DNA of 64,000 nt from Xanthomarina gelatinilytica. Its GTDB lineage: Bacteria; Bacteroidota; Bacteroidia; Flavobacteriales; Flavobacteriaceae. Both the position numbers and the translations under genes were made by a program. Shown in pieces: positions 34,601-44,006 of this stretch. The notes below the pieces were generated by a model. It was not told where the DNA came from. It searched no databases and saw only the letters and a program-made list of their open reading frames with translations. The stretch is from assembly GCF_000348685.1 (NCBI RefSeq), contig NZ_ANLA01000014.1:51251-115250 (forward strand), read 5' to 3'. The first letter of the stretch is position 1. Every line of letters begins with the position of its first letter.

Positions 34601-35305
34601 ATGAGGCATTTTTTTATTTTATTGTGTTTTTTTTCAACATTAAACAGCCATTCCAAAGAATGGAACTGTTTAAAAACCTATCAATCCCAAACAGGAAACA
34701 CAGAACTTCAAGCATCCGATTGGCTTCGGAAAGACAGAAAAAACAACACCTTGGTTTGGCAACAGGCCAATGTGTATAATTTAAAGCACAATCTCTCTTC
34801 AGAATATCAAACCATTAAACAGCGAACCGATTTTTACTTATGGCTCAACAAGGCTTTAAATGAAAAAAAAATGGACGTGGTGTGGCCTAAAATGGCACAT
34901 TTCATTTCAAATAAATTAGAAAAAATCAAATCCTTTCCTTTTAGCATATTTACTGGAAAAGAAGTGAAACATTATGCAGAAAAAGGTAGCGAAACGGTTT
35001 TTATGAAGGCTTTTGAAATGGTTCGGGAACTTTATTTTTCAGATTCGGTATTACAATCTGATGAAGCATTGACTTGGGATGAAAACATTATTTACCAGGA
35101 ACAATATGTCTGGTTGGATGAAATTTATAAAGAGGTTGATGCCAGGACCTTAAAAACCATCGACAAAATGGCCAAAGGAAAATGCATTTACACGTTTATG
35201 GTACCTAAGGAAGTCGCATTTACTGGCGATTTATCAAACAAAGAAAATAGATATGACTATGCTTTAAACACTTTAAGGGTTTATTGTAAAACCGAATACC
35301 AATAA
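34601..35305 (+). CDS. Secreted protein of unknown function
   Basis: 234 residues. A signal peptide covers about 1-18 (FFILLCFFSTLNSHS). The rest is mixed alpha/beta, starting KEWNCLKTYQSQTGNTELQ and ASDWLRKDRKNN and ending with a cysteine-containing RVYCKTEYQ. Similar flavobacterial sequences are sometimes labelled insecticidal toxin complex protein, but I see no toxin-complex features. Location is probably the periplasm. It is a single gene between the FMN cluster and guaB. Confidence 0.7.
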   Translation: MRHFFILLCFFSTLNSHSKEWNCLKTYQSQTGNTELQASDWLRKDRKNNTLVWQQANVYNLKHNLSSEYQTIKQRTDFYLWLNKALNEKKMDVVWPKMAHFISNKLEKIKSFPFSIFTGKEVKHYAEKGSETVFMKAFEMVRELYFSDSVLQSDEALTWDENIIYQEQYVWLDEIYKEVDARTLKTIDKMAKGKCIYTFMVPKEVAFTGDLSNKENRYDYALNTLRVYCKTEYQ

Positions 35306-35344
35306 TTTAATAAAAACTTAAAACTTAAATCGCCATAAATATTG

Positions 35345-35352
35345 TACATTTG
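35345..35352 (+). promoter_or_regulatory. Promoter -7 box for guaB
   Basis: TACATTTG matches TAnnTTTG, 27 bp before the ATG at 35379. The -33 TTG is poor. Confidence 0.55.
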
Positions 35353-35378
35353 CACGCAATTATAAATGTAATTGCATC

Positions 35379-36851
35379 ATGACATCACATTCAAACAAAA
35401 TTGTTGGCGAAGGTTTAACCTACGACGACGTCCTATTGGTACCAGCTTACTCAGAAGTATTACCTCGCGAAGTAAACATTCAAACCAAATTCACTAAAAA
35501 TATTACCATAAACATCCCAATAGTCTCTGCAGCTATGGATACGGTTACAGAAAGTGCTATGGCTATTGCCATTGCACGTGAAGGTGGCATTGGTGTGCTT
35601 CATAAAAACATGACAATAGCACAACAAGCCAACGAAGTTAGAAAAGTGAAACGTGCAGAAAGCGGTATGATTACAGATCCTGTAACGCTTACTACAGATG
35701 CCAAGGTTGTTGATGCCAAACAAAACATGAAAGAGCACAGTATAGGAGGTATTCCCATTGTTGATGACCAAGGGTTTTTAAAAGGGATTGTAACCAATAG
35801 AGACTTGCGTTTTGAAAAAGATGGTGAAAAACCCATAGTTGAAGTAATGACTAGCGACAGATTGGTAACAGCACCAGTTGGAACCTCTTTACAGCAAGCA
35901 GAAGTAATTTTGCAAGACCATAAAATTGAAAAATTATTGATTGTTGACGACAATTATAAATTAGCAGGTTTAATAACCTTTAGGGATATTACCAAACTAA
36001 CTCAAAAACCTATTTCAAATAAAGATGTATATGGACGCTTACGTGTAGCTGCCGCTCTTGGAGTAACAGCAGATGCTGTGGAACGTACCGAAGCTTTGGT
36101 AAAGTCTGGTGTGGATGCTGTTATAATAGATACAGCTCATGGCCATACCAAAGGGGTTGTGGCAGTTTTAAAACAAGTAAAAGCTAAATTTCCGGAACTG
36201 GATGTCATAGTAGGAAATATAGCCACAGGTGCAGCAGCCAAATATTTAGTGGAAGCAGGAGCAGATGCAATAAAAGTTGGTATTGGTCCAGGTTCTATTT
36301 GCACCACACGTGTGGTTGCTGGAGTTGGATTCCCACAATTTTCAGCTGTTTTGGATGTGGCTGAAGCCATTAAAGGAAGTGGTGTTCCCATTATTGCTGA
36401 TGGAGGTATTCGTTATACAGGCGATATTCCTAAAGCCATTGCTGCAGGAGCAGATTGCGTGATGCTTGGCTCTCTATTGGCAGGAACCAAAGAAAGTCCT
36501 GGTGAAACCATTATTTATGAAGGAAGAAAATTCAAGTCTTATAGAGGTATGGGTTCTGTGGAAGCTATGAAACAAGGTAGTAAAGACCGTTATTTCCAAG
36601 ATGTAGAAGATGATATTAAAAAGTTGGTGCCAGAAGGCATAGTTGGACGAGTGGCTTATAAAGGGGAATTGTTTGAAAGCATCCATCAGTTTGTAGGAGG
36701 GTTGAGAGCTGGAATGGGATATTGTGGTGCAAAAGATATTGCTACCTTAAAAGAAACTGGACAGTTTGTAAAAATTACAGCCTCTGGAATTAATGAAAGC
36801 CATCCTCACGACGTGACCATTACCAAAGAATCGCCAAATTATTCTAGATAG
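35379..36851 (+). CDS. guaB: IMP dehydrogenase
   Basis: 490 residues, standard length. It oxidises IMP to XMP with NAD, the committed step to GMP. The TIM barrel holds [27 protein letters not shown] with catalytic Cys308, and the flap [12 protein letters not shown]. Two CBS domains are inserted at about 96-207 and usually sense purine nucleotides. A promoter box lies 27 bp upstream. It is monocistronic. Confidence 0.98.
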   Translation: MTSHSNKIVGEGLTYDDVLLVPAYSEVLPREVNIQTKFTKNITINIPIVSAAMDTVTESAMAIAIAREGGIGVLHKNMTIAQQANEVRKVKRAESGMITDPVTLTTDAKVVDAKQNMKEHSIGGIPIVDDQGFLKGIVTNRDLRFEKDGEKPIVEVMTSDRLVTAPVGTSLQQAEVILQDHKIEKLLIVDDNYKLAGLITFRDITKLTQKPISNKDVYGRLRVAAALGVTADAVERTEALVKSGVDAVIIDTAHGHTKGVVAVLKQVKAKFPELDVIVGNIATGAAAKYLVEAGADAIKVGIGPGSICTTRVVAGVGFPQFSAVLDVAEAIKGSGVPIIADGGIRYTGDIPKAIAAGADCVMLGSLLAGTKESPGETIIYEGRKFKSYRGMGSVEAMKQGSKDRYFQDVEDDIKKLVPEGIVGRVAYKGELFESIHQFVGGLRAGMGYCGAKDIATLKETGQFVKITASGINESHPHDVTITKESPNYSR

Positions 36852-36877
36852 ATATTTTTTTTAGTCTATCTTTTAAT
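36846..36877 (+). terminator. Weak terminator after guaB
   Basis: AGATAGA pairs with TCTATCT across a T-rich loop and is followed by TTTT. The stem is short and AT-rich. Confidence 0.4.
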
Positions 36878-36913
36878 TTTTTATAATTTTGTAATAATAA
36901 ATAAGTTAGAATT

Positions 36914-37561
36914 ATGAAACCTGAAGTAACAACAGATTTTCAAACCGGTCAGGCAGAAATATTTAAGAACCCTTTTTTGGAACGGTTAACCAAAACAGAT
37001 CCTATCTCAAATATTATAGTTTATGGTTTGGTTAATGCCATTTTGGTCTATATAGCTATTGGTGTTATAGGATTGAGTGTTTGGGCTTTTTTAGGTTTGT
37101 TTGTATTTGGTTTGTTCTTTTGGACGTTTGCTGAATATATGTTACATCGTTTTGTGTTTCATTGGGTTACAGAAGCTAAATGGTCTCAAAGGTTTCATTT
37201 TATCATGCACGGAGCGCATCATCATTACCCAACAGATAAAGAACGTTTATTAATGCCACCAGTTCCTGGTATCATCCTGGCTTCTTTGTTGTTCGGGATG
37301 TTTTATGTTGTTTTTTGGATGATTGGGTATTCAAATTTGGTCTATGGGTTCTTCCCTGGCTTTTTTATAGGTTATTTAATGTACTCTTTTGTGCATAGAG
37401 CCACACATGTAATGCGTCCTCCCAAACGTTTTAGGGATTTATGGCATCATCATAGTCTGCATCATTACAAATATCCCAATAAAGCGTTTGGTGTTTCCAA
37501 TACGTTTTGGGATAGAGTATTTGGAACCATGCCTCCTAAAAAGGAAAAAAAGAAAGCTTAA
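36914..37561 (+). CDS. Fatty acid hydroxylase superfamily membrane protein
   Basis: 215 residues with about four membrane helices. The di-iron histidine clusters of the fatty acid hydroxylase/sterol desaturase family are all present: HRFVFHW, HGAHHHYP, HRATH and HHHSLHHY. Similar bacterial proteins hydroxylate fatty acyl chains, for example 2-hydroxylation of lipid acyl groups; substrate and position cannot be told here. It is cytoplasmic-membrane bound and stands alone. Confidence 0.9.
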   Translation: MKPEVTTDFQTGQAEIFKNPFLERLTKTDPISNIIVYGLVNAILVYIAIGVIGLSVWAFLGLFVFGLFFWTFAEYMLHRFVFHWVTEAKWSQRFHFIMHGAHHHYPTDKERLLMPPVPGIILASLLFGMFYVVFWMIGYSNLVYGFFPGFFIGYLMYSFVHRATHVMRPPKRFRDLWHHHSLHHYKYPNKAFGVSNTFWDRVFGTMPPKKEKKKA

Positions 37562-37583
37562 ATTTAGTAGTCTGTCTCAATTT

Positions 37584-38264
37584 TCATGGGTTTTTTAAAA
37601 AATCCAATAAATTTTTTACCCCTTCCGTAGCCGATTTTGGGATAACCGTAATTTTCTGGTTGCGAACCCTTGCAGGTTTAGGGTCTATATAGTAAATAGG
37701 TGTTTGGCTTGGAACAAAATCCATTAAACTGGCAGCTGGATACACTTGCATGGAAGTGCCTATAATAACCAAAATATCTGCTGTTTCACAAATATCAATT
37801 GCTTTTTCTATCATTGGCACAGCTTCTCCAAACCAAACAATATGTGGTCTCATTTGGTGTCCTTGTTGACACAAGTCTCCTAATTGGATGTCTGTTTTCC
37901 AGGTTTTAATATCCTGTTCGTTCTTACTGCTTCTGGCCTTGAGCAACTCGCCATGCAAATGAATGATGTTGGAACTTCCAGCACGTTCATGTAAATCATC
38001 CACATTCTGGGTGATTATGGTTACTTTATAAGTGCTTTCCAAAGCAGCTAAAGCTATATGGGCTTCGTTTGGTTTTACAGAAAGCAACTGTTTTCGTCTT
38101 TGGTTATAAAAATTTAAAACCAATTCTGGATTTTTGGCAAAACCTTGTGGTGTGGCCACTTCCATAACATCATGTCCTTCCCAAAGTCCGTCGGCATCTC
38201 TAAAGGTTTTAATGCCACTTTCGGCACTTATTCCTGCTCCTGTAAGTACAACTAGATGTTTCAT
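37584..38264 (-). CDS. NAD-dependent protein deacylase, class III sirtuin (CobB type)
   Basis: 226 residues. The NAD site shows LTGAGISAESGIKTFR and TQNVDDLHERAGS, and the catalytic histidine is in IHLHGELL. The Y-x-x-R signature of class III desuccinylases is visible in NFYNQRRKQ. The zinc-ribbon cysteines are mostly missing: only one cysteine lies between HGELL and RPHIVWFGE. It removes acyl groups from lysines and makes O-acyl-ADP-ribose. Cytosolic. Confidence 0.92.
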   Translation of the reverse strand: MKHLVVLTGAGISAESGIKTFRDADGLWEGHDVMEVATPQGFAKNPELVLNFYNQRRKQLLSVKPNEAHIALAALESTYKVTIITQNVDDLHERAGSSNIIHLHGELLKARSSKNEQDIKTWKTDIQLGDLCQQGHQMRPHIVWFGEAVPMIEKAIDICETADILVIIGTSMQVYPAASLMDFVPSQTPIYYIDPKPARVRNQKITVIPKSATEGVKNLLDFLKNP

Positions 38265-38373
38265 TTGGTGAAACTATAAAATTTAGTTCATAAATAAAAC
38301 AAAAAAGGAAGACGACTTCATTTTAAAAATTTATATATTATGTGTAATATTACAGATAATTAATTTTTTGAAT

Positions 38374-39570
38374 ATGAAGAAGCTGCTTAAGTTGCTAAAT
38401 GTCTTGTTGCCATGTATGGTGTTAATGGGTTGCAGTAGTGATGATCACATTACACCTATTCCTTCAAGTTTAACTTCTAAAACCTATGCTGTATCCTCAA
38501 TTTTCGATAACAATGTCAATGGAACAGCAAAGTTTATTAAAAACGATGATAATTCTACAACCGTAGAAATTCGTTTGACTGGAATTTCTACTGGAACATC
38601 GCATCCTGCATCCATAAATTTCAATACTGCTGCCGAAGGTGGTGACATTGCTATTACATTAAATGATGTTAACGATACTACTGGCTTCAGTACCACCACA
38701 TTTTCAACATTAGATAGTGGAACAAGCATAACCTATGATGATTTGTTGAGTTTTGATGGATACGTGAATGTGCTTTATAGTGAGTCGCAACCAGACCATA
38801 TTCTTGCTCAAGGTGATATTGGACAAAACGAACTGACAGATGTTTCCAAAACATACAGTTTAAGTGAAAAGGATGTGCCTGGAATATCTGGACTGGCCAC
38901 TTTTTATGAAAGGGAAAATGGTGAAGCCCTTGCCATTATTCAAATAACCAATGCAGTAAATGGGATGATGCATCCTGCACATATCCATAACAACACTGCT
39001 GTAGAAGGTGGAGATATAGCATTTACCTTTAATCCTGTTGATGGGAACACAGGAATAAGTGCAACCAATATAGCTGCTTTGGATAACGATGTTGCGTTTT
39101 TATACATAGATATCATAGATTTTGATGGTTATATTAATGTGCATGAAAGCGATATGAGTTTAGGAACCATTGTGGCACAAGGTGACATTGGACAAAACGA
39201 ATTGTCTGGTGTTTCCACATCTTATGTTTTAAACGAAGTGAATACCTCAGGAATCTCTGGAACAGCTACATTTTACGGTAGAAATAATGGTGAGGCTTTG
39301 GCTGTAATTGCGTTGCAAAACACACCTGTGGATGGGCTGCATCCTGCCTATATTTACTCCAACGATGTTGCTACAACTGGTGATATTATCTTCACTTTTA
39401 ATCCAGTGGATGGTAACACAGGAATAAGCGAAACCAATGTATCTGCTTTGGACGATAATGCTGTATTTGGTTACGATGATGTATTGGGTGTTAATGGTCA
39501 TATAAACGTACTTTTAAGTGAAGCACAACCAACCATTGTTTCTCAAGGCAATATAGGGGCAAACGATTAA
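38374..39570 (+). CDS. Triple CHRD-domain lipoprotein
   Basis: 398 residues from the ATG at 38374. A lipobox ends near Cys20 (LMGCSSD). Three CHRD-type domains of about 120 residues follow. Each holds a motif like H(P)A-(S/H/Y)I, a GDI-(A/I)-(I/F)T strand and a shared N-P-V-D-G-N-T-G-I-S hairpin (copies two and three identical there). CHRD domains were described in chordin and occur in bacterial surface proteins; their role is unclear. It is surface-anchored, most likely on the outer membrane. Confidence 0.85.
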   Translation: MKKLLKLLNVLLPCMVLMGCSSDDHITPIPSSLTSKTYAVSSIFDNNVNGTAKFIKNDDNSTTVEIRLTGISTGTSHPASINFNTAAEGGDIAITLNDVNDTTGFSTTTFSTLDSGTSITYDDLLSFDGYVNVLYSESQPDHILAQGDIGQNELTDVSKTYSLSEKDVPGISGLATFYERENGEALAIIQITNAVNGMMHPAHIHNNTAVEGGDIAFTFNPVDGNTGISATNIAALDNDVAFLYIDIIDFDGYINVHESDMSLGTIVAQGDIGQNELSGVSTSYVLNEVNTSGISGTATFYGRNNGEALAVIALQNTPVDGLHPAYIYSNDVATTGDIIFTFNPVDGNTGISETNVSALDDNAVFGYDDVLGVNGHINVLLSEAQPTIVSQGNIGAND

Positions 39571-39594
39571 GATGTTTAAGTTTTAATACTGAAG

Positions 39595-39620
39595 ACCTGA
39601 TGTCACAGTCAGGTTTTTTA
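39595..39620 (+). terminator. Terminator after the CHRD gene
   Basis: ACCTGA pairs with TCAGGT (8-nt loop) and runs into TTTTTT. Confidence 0.75.
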
Positions 39621-39630
39621 TTTTTATGAC

Positions 39631-40287
39631 ATGGTAGATTTAAAATTATTGGCATACCTGGAAAGTTACCTAACCGAAAACAGAAGGCAACGTTTTGATA
39701 AGGTTTTAGAGGAACGAACCAAACATTTTACGGTGGCTACAGAAGATGTGTACCAACTTCACAATACCAGTGCAGTCATTAGAAGTTGTGATGTGTTTGG
39801 AATACAGGAAGTGCATATTGTGGAAGAAAGAAATTCCAAACGTATTGATAGGGAAATTGCCATGGGAGCCCAGAAATGGGTGGATTTAAACAGGTTCCAT
39901 TCCGTGAAAACCTGTATTCAGGATTTAAAACAAAAAGGCTATCAAATTGTAGCTACCACACCTCATGCCAACAACTGTTTGCTTCATGAATTTGATGTGA
40001 CCAAAAAATCTTGTTTTTTCTTCGGAAGAGAAACAGAAGGACTGTCTCAAGAGGTTATTGACCAAGCAGATACGTTCTTGAAAATTCCTATGTACGGATT
40101 TACAGAAAGTTTAAACATTTCGGTTTCTGCAGCTATTGTTTTACAGCATGTAACCACCAAACTAAAACAAACAGATATAGACTGGAAACTTAGTTTGGAA
40201 GAACAGCAACAAAAACGATTGGATTGGATCAAGAAAACCATTAAAAGTTATGATGAGATTGTGGAGCGGTTTTATGAGTCATCTTAG
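39631..40287 (+). CDS. trmH: TrmH family tRNA 2'-O-methyltransferase (SpoU/SPOUT)
   Basis: 218 residues. Motif 1 is NTSAVIRSCDVFGIQEVHIV, motif 2 FFFGRETEGLSQEVIDQAD and motif 3 SLNISVSAAIVL, the deep-knot AdoMet site. The length and the C-terminal basic helix fit the tRNA Gm18 methyltransferase TrmH rather than RlmB. The reaction is ribose methylation of tRNA. It starts right after the CHRD terminator and ends before a bidirectional terminator. Confidence 0.9.
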   Translation: MVDLKLLAYLESYLTENRRQRFDKVLEERTKHFTVATEDVYQLHNTSAVIRSCDVFGIQEVHIVEERNSKRIDREIAMGAQKWVDLNRFHSVKTCIQDLKQKGYQIVATTPHANNCLLHEFDVTKKSCFFFGRETEGLSQEVIDQADTFLKIPMYGFTESLNISVSAAIVLQHVTTKLKQTDIDWKLSLEEQQQKRLDWIKKTIKSYDEIVERFYESS

Positions 40288-40319
40288 CAGTTGTTTCAAT
40301 ATCGCAGAAAACATAAATA

Positions 40320-40350
40320 AAAAAACCGAAAGAATTTCTTTCGGTTTTTT
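40320..40350. terminator. Bidirectional terminator
   Basis: AAAAAACCGAAAGA pairs with TCTTTCGGTTTTTT between trmH and the convergent CarboxypepD_reg-like gene. Confidence 0.9.
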
Positions 40351-40354
40351 TAAT

Positions 40355-41134
40355 TTATAATTTGCCGTATTTCCTATTTCGGCTTAGCACTTTATACTCT
40401 TCATAACATTCGCTAATGGCGTCCAGGATTTGCAGGTCGTTTGCAGTTTCAATAAAATTCTTGGAATAATTGCATTGTCTGATAATTTCATCCAAATCCA
40501 CTCGATCCACTTGCAACAGTGCCACCAACATTTCCCTATCGAACCTATTGGCCAGAAGGGTTCTTATTTCGTCGTCTTGCTTCATTTTCTTTAACTTACG
40601 CATTTCGTTGGGTTGTTTGCCAAACATGCTATGTAAAAAATCGGCTGGATTAAAAACTGCGCCAAGGACTCTGGTTACAGCATTTGATGATGAACCACCT
40701 GCTTCATATCCTGTTTGTAATCCGGAAATACTGTAACGATAATTGGTGTTCATAGGAACTTGTTGAATATCCACTTCCAAAAAACCTGTAAGTTTAAACT
40801 CGTTGACTACTACTTCTTCCAAGGCAAAAGCCAATTCAGTCAATTCTATGGTAGAACTGCCAAACTTTATCCAGTCGTTCGTAACCCGAACACGAATGGA
40901 CTTAAACCCTAAATACGAAAAATGAAGGGTATCTGTTGCTTTGGCTTTAATTTCAAATTCCCCTCTGGCATTGGTAGTTGTTCCTTTTACTTGATTGATA
41001 TTAACAATATTAACACTTTCCAAAGGCACACCTTCGGTAGCATTAATAACAACCCCTTTAACAGTTGTGTCTTCCTGACCAAACATTAGGGAGGTTCCTA
41101 AAAAAAGAGTAAAAAGAAAAAATAGTTTTTTCAT
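40355..41134 (-). CDS. CarboxypepD_reg-like exported protein
   Basis: 259 residues from the ATG at 41134. An in-frame ATG at 41152 falls on a TACTTTTA promoter box and lacks a signal peptide start. The signal peptide ends about residue 19 (GTSLMFGQ). The carboxypeptidase-regulatory-like beta sandwich follows (VKGVVINATEGVPLESVNI, GTTTNARGEFEIKA, LHFSYLGFKSIRV), then a helical C-terminal part with no known domain. Such proteins occupy the Bacteroidota periplasm or outer membrane; function unknown. Confidence 0.82.
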   Translation of the reverse strand: MKKLFFLFTLFLGTSLMFGQEDTTVKGVVINATEGVPLESVNIVNINQVKGTTTNARGEFEIKAKATDTLHFSYLGFKSIRVRVTNDWIKFGSSTIELTELAFALEEVVVNEFKLTGFLEVDIQQVPMNTNYRYSISGLQTGYEAGGSSSNAVTRVLGAVFNPADFLHSMFGKQPNEMRKLKKMKQDDEIRTLLANRFDREMLVALLQVDRVDLDEIIRQCNYSKNFIETANDLQILDAISECYEEYKVLSRNRKYGKL

Positions 41135-41241
41135 TAAAGCCATATTGAGCATAAAAGTACTAAACTAAACGAAAATACGTCTAGGGTTCTTATATTTTGA
41201 CTAAAAATTAACAAAATTACTGACTGTTAAGGCAGTAAAGT

Positions 41242-43065
41242 TTAACGTCTGGATCGTCTAGGCCTTGATAAACCAGCTTCAGACTTAGAACGTCTTGGTC
41301 GGGATTCGTTGCTTACAGAGCTGCGTCTGTCGCTTCTGTTACCCTCGCCTCTAGAACCAGAACGTCTGTCTCCTCTTGGTTTATCATCACTACGTCTTTT
41401 ACTTCCTCCACCATCACGACGTCTTTTGTTCCTACTGGTTCCTTTACCTTTGTCTTCGCTTATTTCAACATTTACAAAGCGTCCTTCATGTTTAAAATCT
41501 GTAAAGAAAGCCAATACTTTTTCCTGAAGTTCTTTTTCAGTATTGAAGAATGAGAAACTTTCTTTTACATCTACTTTAAAAACATCGTCCCTTCCTAAGT
41601 CTAGGGCTTCTTTTAAGAAATCTTTCAATTTCATCCAGTCGTAACCATCCTTCCTACCTACGTTAATAAAATAACGTGTGTCGTTGCTGTTTCCGCCAAA
41701 ACCACGTCCACTTTCACGACTGTCTTCACCACGTGAGGTATCAGTTATATTCAGGTTTTTGGTTTTTTGGTAGTAATTAAAGAATCTGGTAAACTCAACC
41801 GAGAAGAATTTTTTAATCAATTCGTCTTTGGTAGTGTCAGCAAAGAGCTTGTTGATGCTTTCCAAATATTTATCAATTTCATGGTTGATTTCTGTATGGT
41901 GAATTTTATTGGCAAGCGACATTAATTGAACTTCGCAAATTTCCATCCCATCTGGTATGTCTTTTTTTACAAAATCTTTTTTTATAATGCGCTCAATGCT
42001 TTTTATTTTCCGAACCTCACTTTTTGAAACAATAACCATGGAAACACCTGTTTTTCCGGCACGTCCAGTACGTCCAGACCTGTGTGTGTAGGTTTCAATT
42101 TCGTCTGGTAATTGATAGTTTATAACATGTGTAATATCGTCCACATCTATCCCACGAGCAGCAACATCTGTAGCCACCAACATTTGTATTTGTTTGTTTC
42201 GGAAGGATTTCATGACCAAATCACGTTGGTTCTGACTTAAATCGCCATGTAAAGCGCCAGCACTATAGCCATCTTCTATTAATTGCTCGGCTACTTTTTG
42301 AGTATCGCGTTTGGTTCTACAGAAAATAACCGAAAAAATATCTGGATTGGCGTCTGCCAAACGCTTTAAGGCTTGATAACGGTCTCTGGCATTTACCAAA
42401 TAGTATTCATGAGACACCTGATTGGTACTTTCGTTTTTGTTCCCTACGGTTATTTCAATAGGGTTTTTCATGAATTTTTTAGCAATATTGGCTACTTCTT
42501 TAGGCATGGTAGCACTAAAAAGCCATGTACTTTTATCTTGTGGTGTATGTGATAAAATATCTGTGATATCTTCATAAAATCCCATGTTCAACATTTCATC
42601 AGCTTCATCCAACACAGCATATTCTATTTTTGAGATGTCAACCATGTTACGACTAATCATATCTTTCATTCTACCAGGAGTTGCCACAATAATTTGGGCA
42701 CCTCTTTTAACTTCCCTGGCTTGCTCTGTAATGCTGGCACCACCATAAATGGCAACCACATGAAGTCCTTTGCAATATTTTCCGTATTGTTTAAGTTCGT
42801 TGGTGATCTGTAAGCAAAGTTCACGGGTAGGGGATAGAATCAATCCTTGGGTTGTTCTGCTATCTATTTGAATTTTTTGCAACATGGGAAAGCCAAAAGC
42901 AGCAGTTTTACCTGTTCCGGTTTGCGCTAAGGCAACCAAATCGGTTTCTTTTTCAAGTAAAATAGGGATGGCTTTGGCTTGGACATCACTTGGGGTTTCA
43001 AAACCCATGTCTGTAATAGCTTGCAATAGGTCGTTATTAAGACCTAAATCTTGGAATGTGTTCAT
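41242..43065 (-). CDS. DEAD-box RNA helicase, DeaD/CsdA-like with RGG/RS-rich tail
   Basis: 607 residues. Helicase motifs are I (AQTGTGKT at 47-54), Ia (PTRELCLQ), II (VLDEADEM), III (SATMPKEV) and VI (HRSGRTGRAGKTG). A DbpA-like RNA-binding domain lies at about 455-545 (FINVGRKDGYDWMKLKDFLK). A low-complexity Arg/Ser/Gly tail at 550-607 favours RNA condensates or rRNA contacts. Family members act in ribosome assembly and mRNA unwinding at low temperature. A leader of about 130 nt precedes it. Confidence 0.94.
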   Translation of the reverse strand: MNTFQDLGLNNDLLQAITDMGFETPSDVQAKAIPILLEKETDLVALAQTGTGKTAAFGFPMLQKIQIDSRTTQGLILSPTRELCLQITNELKQYGKYCKGLHVVAIYGGASITEQAREVKRGAQIIVATPGRMKDMISRNMVDISKIEYAVLDEADEMLNMGFYEDITDILSHTPQDKSTWLFSATMPKEVANIAKKFMKNPIEITVGNKNESTNQVSHEYYLVNARDRYQALKRLADANPDIFSVIFCRTKRDTQKVAEQLIEDGYSAGALHGDLSQNQRDLVMKSFRNKQIQMLVATDVAARGIDVDDITHVINYQLPDEIETYTHRSGRTGRAGKTGVSMVIVSKSEVRKIKSIERIIKKDFVKKDIPDGMEICEVQLMSLANKIHHTEINHEIDKYLESINKLFADTTKDELIKKFFSVEFTRFFNYYQKTKNLNITDTSRGEDSRESGRGFGGNSNDTRYFINVGRKDGYDWMKLKDFLKEALDLGRDDVFKVDVKESFSFFNTEKELQEKVLAFFTDFKHEGRFVNVEISEDKGKGTSRNKRRRDGGGSKRRSDDKPRGDRRSGSRGEGNRSDRRSSVSNESRPRRSKSEAGLSRPRRSRR

Positions 43066-43203
43066 TCGTTTAAATAAGTATTCGATTATATTTTGTGGTG
43101 TTACAAAAGAAGCGAATCGACATACTTAAACCTAAACCTCCAGTAACACATCCTCTCTCTGAGGAATTTTTTTTCAGAACTTTAGGCTCTGATAAATTTC
43201 GTG

Positions 43204-43211
43204 CAAAGGTA
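43204..43211 (-). promoter_or_regulatory. Promoter -7 box for the DeaD-like helicase
   Basis: TACCTTTG on the minus strand, about 140 bp before the helicase ATG at 43065, implying a long 5' leader. The leader contains a CCTC-agaga-GAGG hairpin. Confidence 0.55.
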
Positions 43212-43312
43212 CACTTTTATTTTATATGTTAATGGTAATTGTGTAAGAATCTAAATATTAGTTGCATGAGAGGTTTGCAAGAACAATTTTTAAATGGATA
43301 TAACTGTAGTTC

Positions 43313-43903
43313 TTATGCGTATTGATTTGTTAACGTGTTAAGATAATCAACCAATTGTCCAACAGCTTTTCCACGATGTCCAATTTGGTTTTTTTCTTCT
43401 AGGGATAATTCTGCAAACGTTTTTGTGTTCCCTTCGGCTTTAAAAATAGGGTCGTACCCAAAACCGTGTTCACCATGTTTTTCTTTGGTAATGTTCCCTT
43501 TGCAAATACCTGTGAAGGTTTTTAGTTCTCCATCTAGATGCAATGCTATAACCGTTTTAAACTGGGCTTGTCTGTTGGTTTTGTCTTTTAATTTTTCAAG
43601 CAATAAATTCATATTGTCATCGGCATCGCGTTGTGGTCCTGCATATCTGGCAGAATACACTCCTGGTTCACCATGTAAAATTGGAACTTCCAAACCTGTA
43701 TCGTCTGCAAAACAGTTGTAACCATAATGTAATTTAATGTATTCTGCTTTTTGTATGGCATTGCCTTCTATGGTGTTTTGAGTTTCAGGAATATCTTCCA
43801 AACAGCCAATATCTTTTAAGCTAAGCAGCTTAATGGATGCTGGTATCAATACTTGAACTTCCTTGAGTTTGTTTAGGTTGTTGGTGGCAAATACGAGTTG
43901 CAT
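43313..43903 (-). CDS. rdgB: Non-canonical purine NTP pyrophosphatase (RdgB/HAM1)
   Basis: 196 residues. It hydrolyses dITP, ITP and XTP to monophosphates and keeps deaminated purines out of DNA. Family marks are LVFATNNLNKLKEVQ at the N-terminus, CFADDTGLEV, GVYSARYAGPQRD, HGFGYDPIF and LSLEEKNQIGHRGKA. Length is normal. It is likely co-directional with but separate from the helicase, 248 bp upstream of it. Confidence 0.96.
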   Translation of the reverse strand: MQLVFATNNLNKLKEVQVLIPASIKLLSLKDIGCLEDIPETQNTIEGNAIQKAEYIKLHYGYNCFADDTGLEVPILHGEPGVYSARYAGPQRDADDNMNLLLEKLKDKTNRQAQFKTVIALHLDGELKTFTGICKGNITKEKHGEHGFGYDPIFKAEGNTKTFAELSLEEKNQIGHRGKAVGQLVDYLNTLTNQYA

Positions 43904-44006
43904 AGGCGATAAATTGTTAAAAAGACCTGTTATTTTATTTCAAAACAACGGAAAATAATATTAAATTCATTGAAAATTTTAAAAATTTACAATCTCCAAA
44001 ATCTTT

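Noticed and set aside
34588..34779. Plus-strand 63-residue frame overlapping the secreted protein gene.
   Set aside because: Overlaps the N-terminus of a gene with a clear signal peptide and has no features of its own.
41309..41527. Plus-strand frame opposite the helicase tail, rich in leucine and serine.
   Set aside because: It is the antisense shadow of the arginine/serine-rich tail of the helicase.
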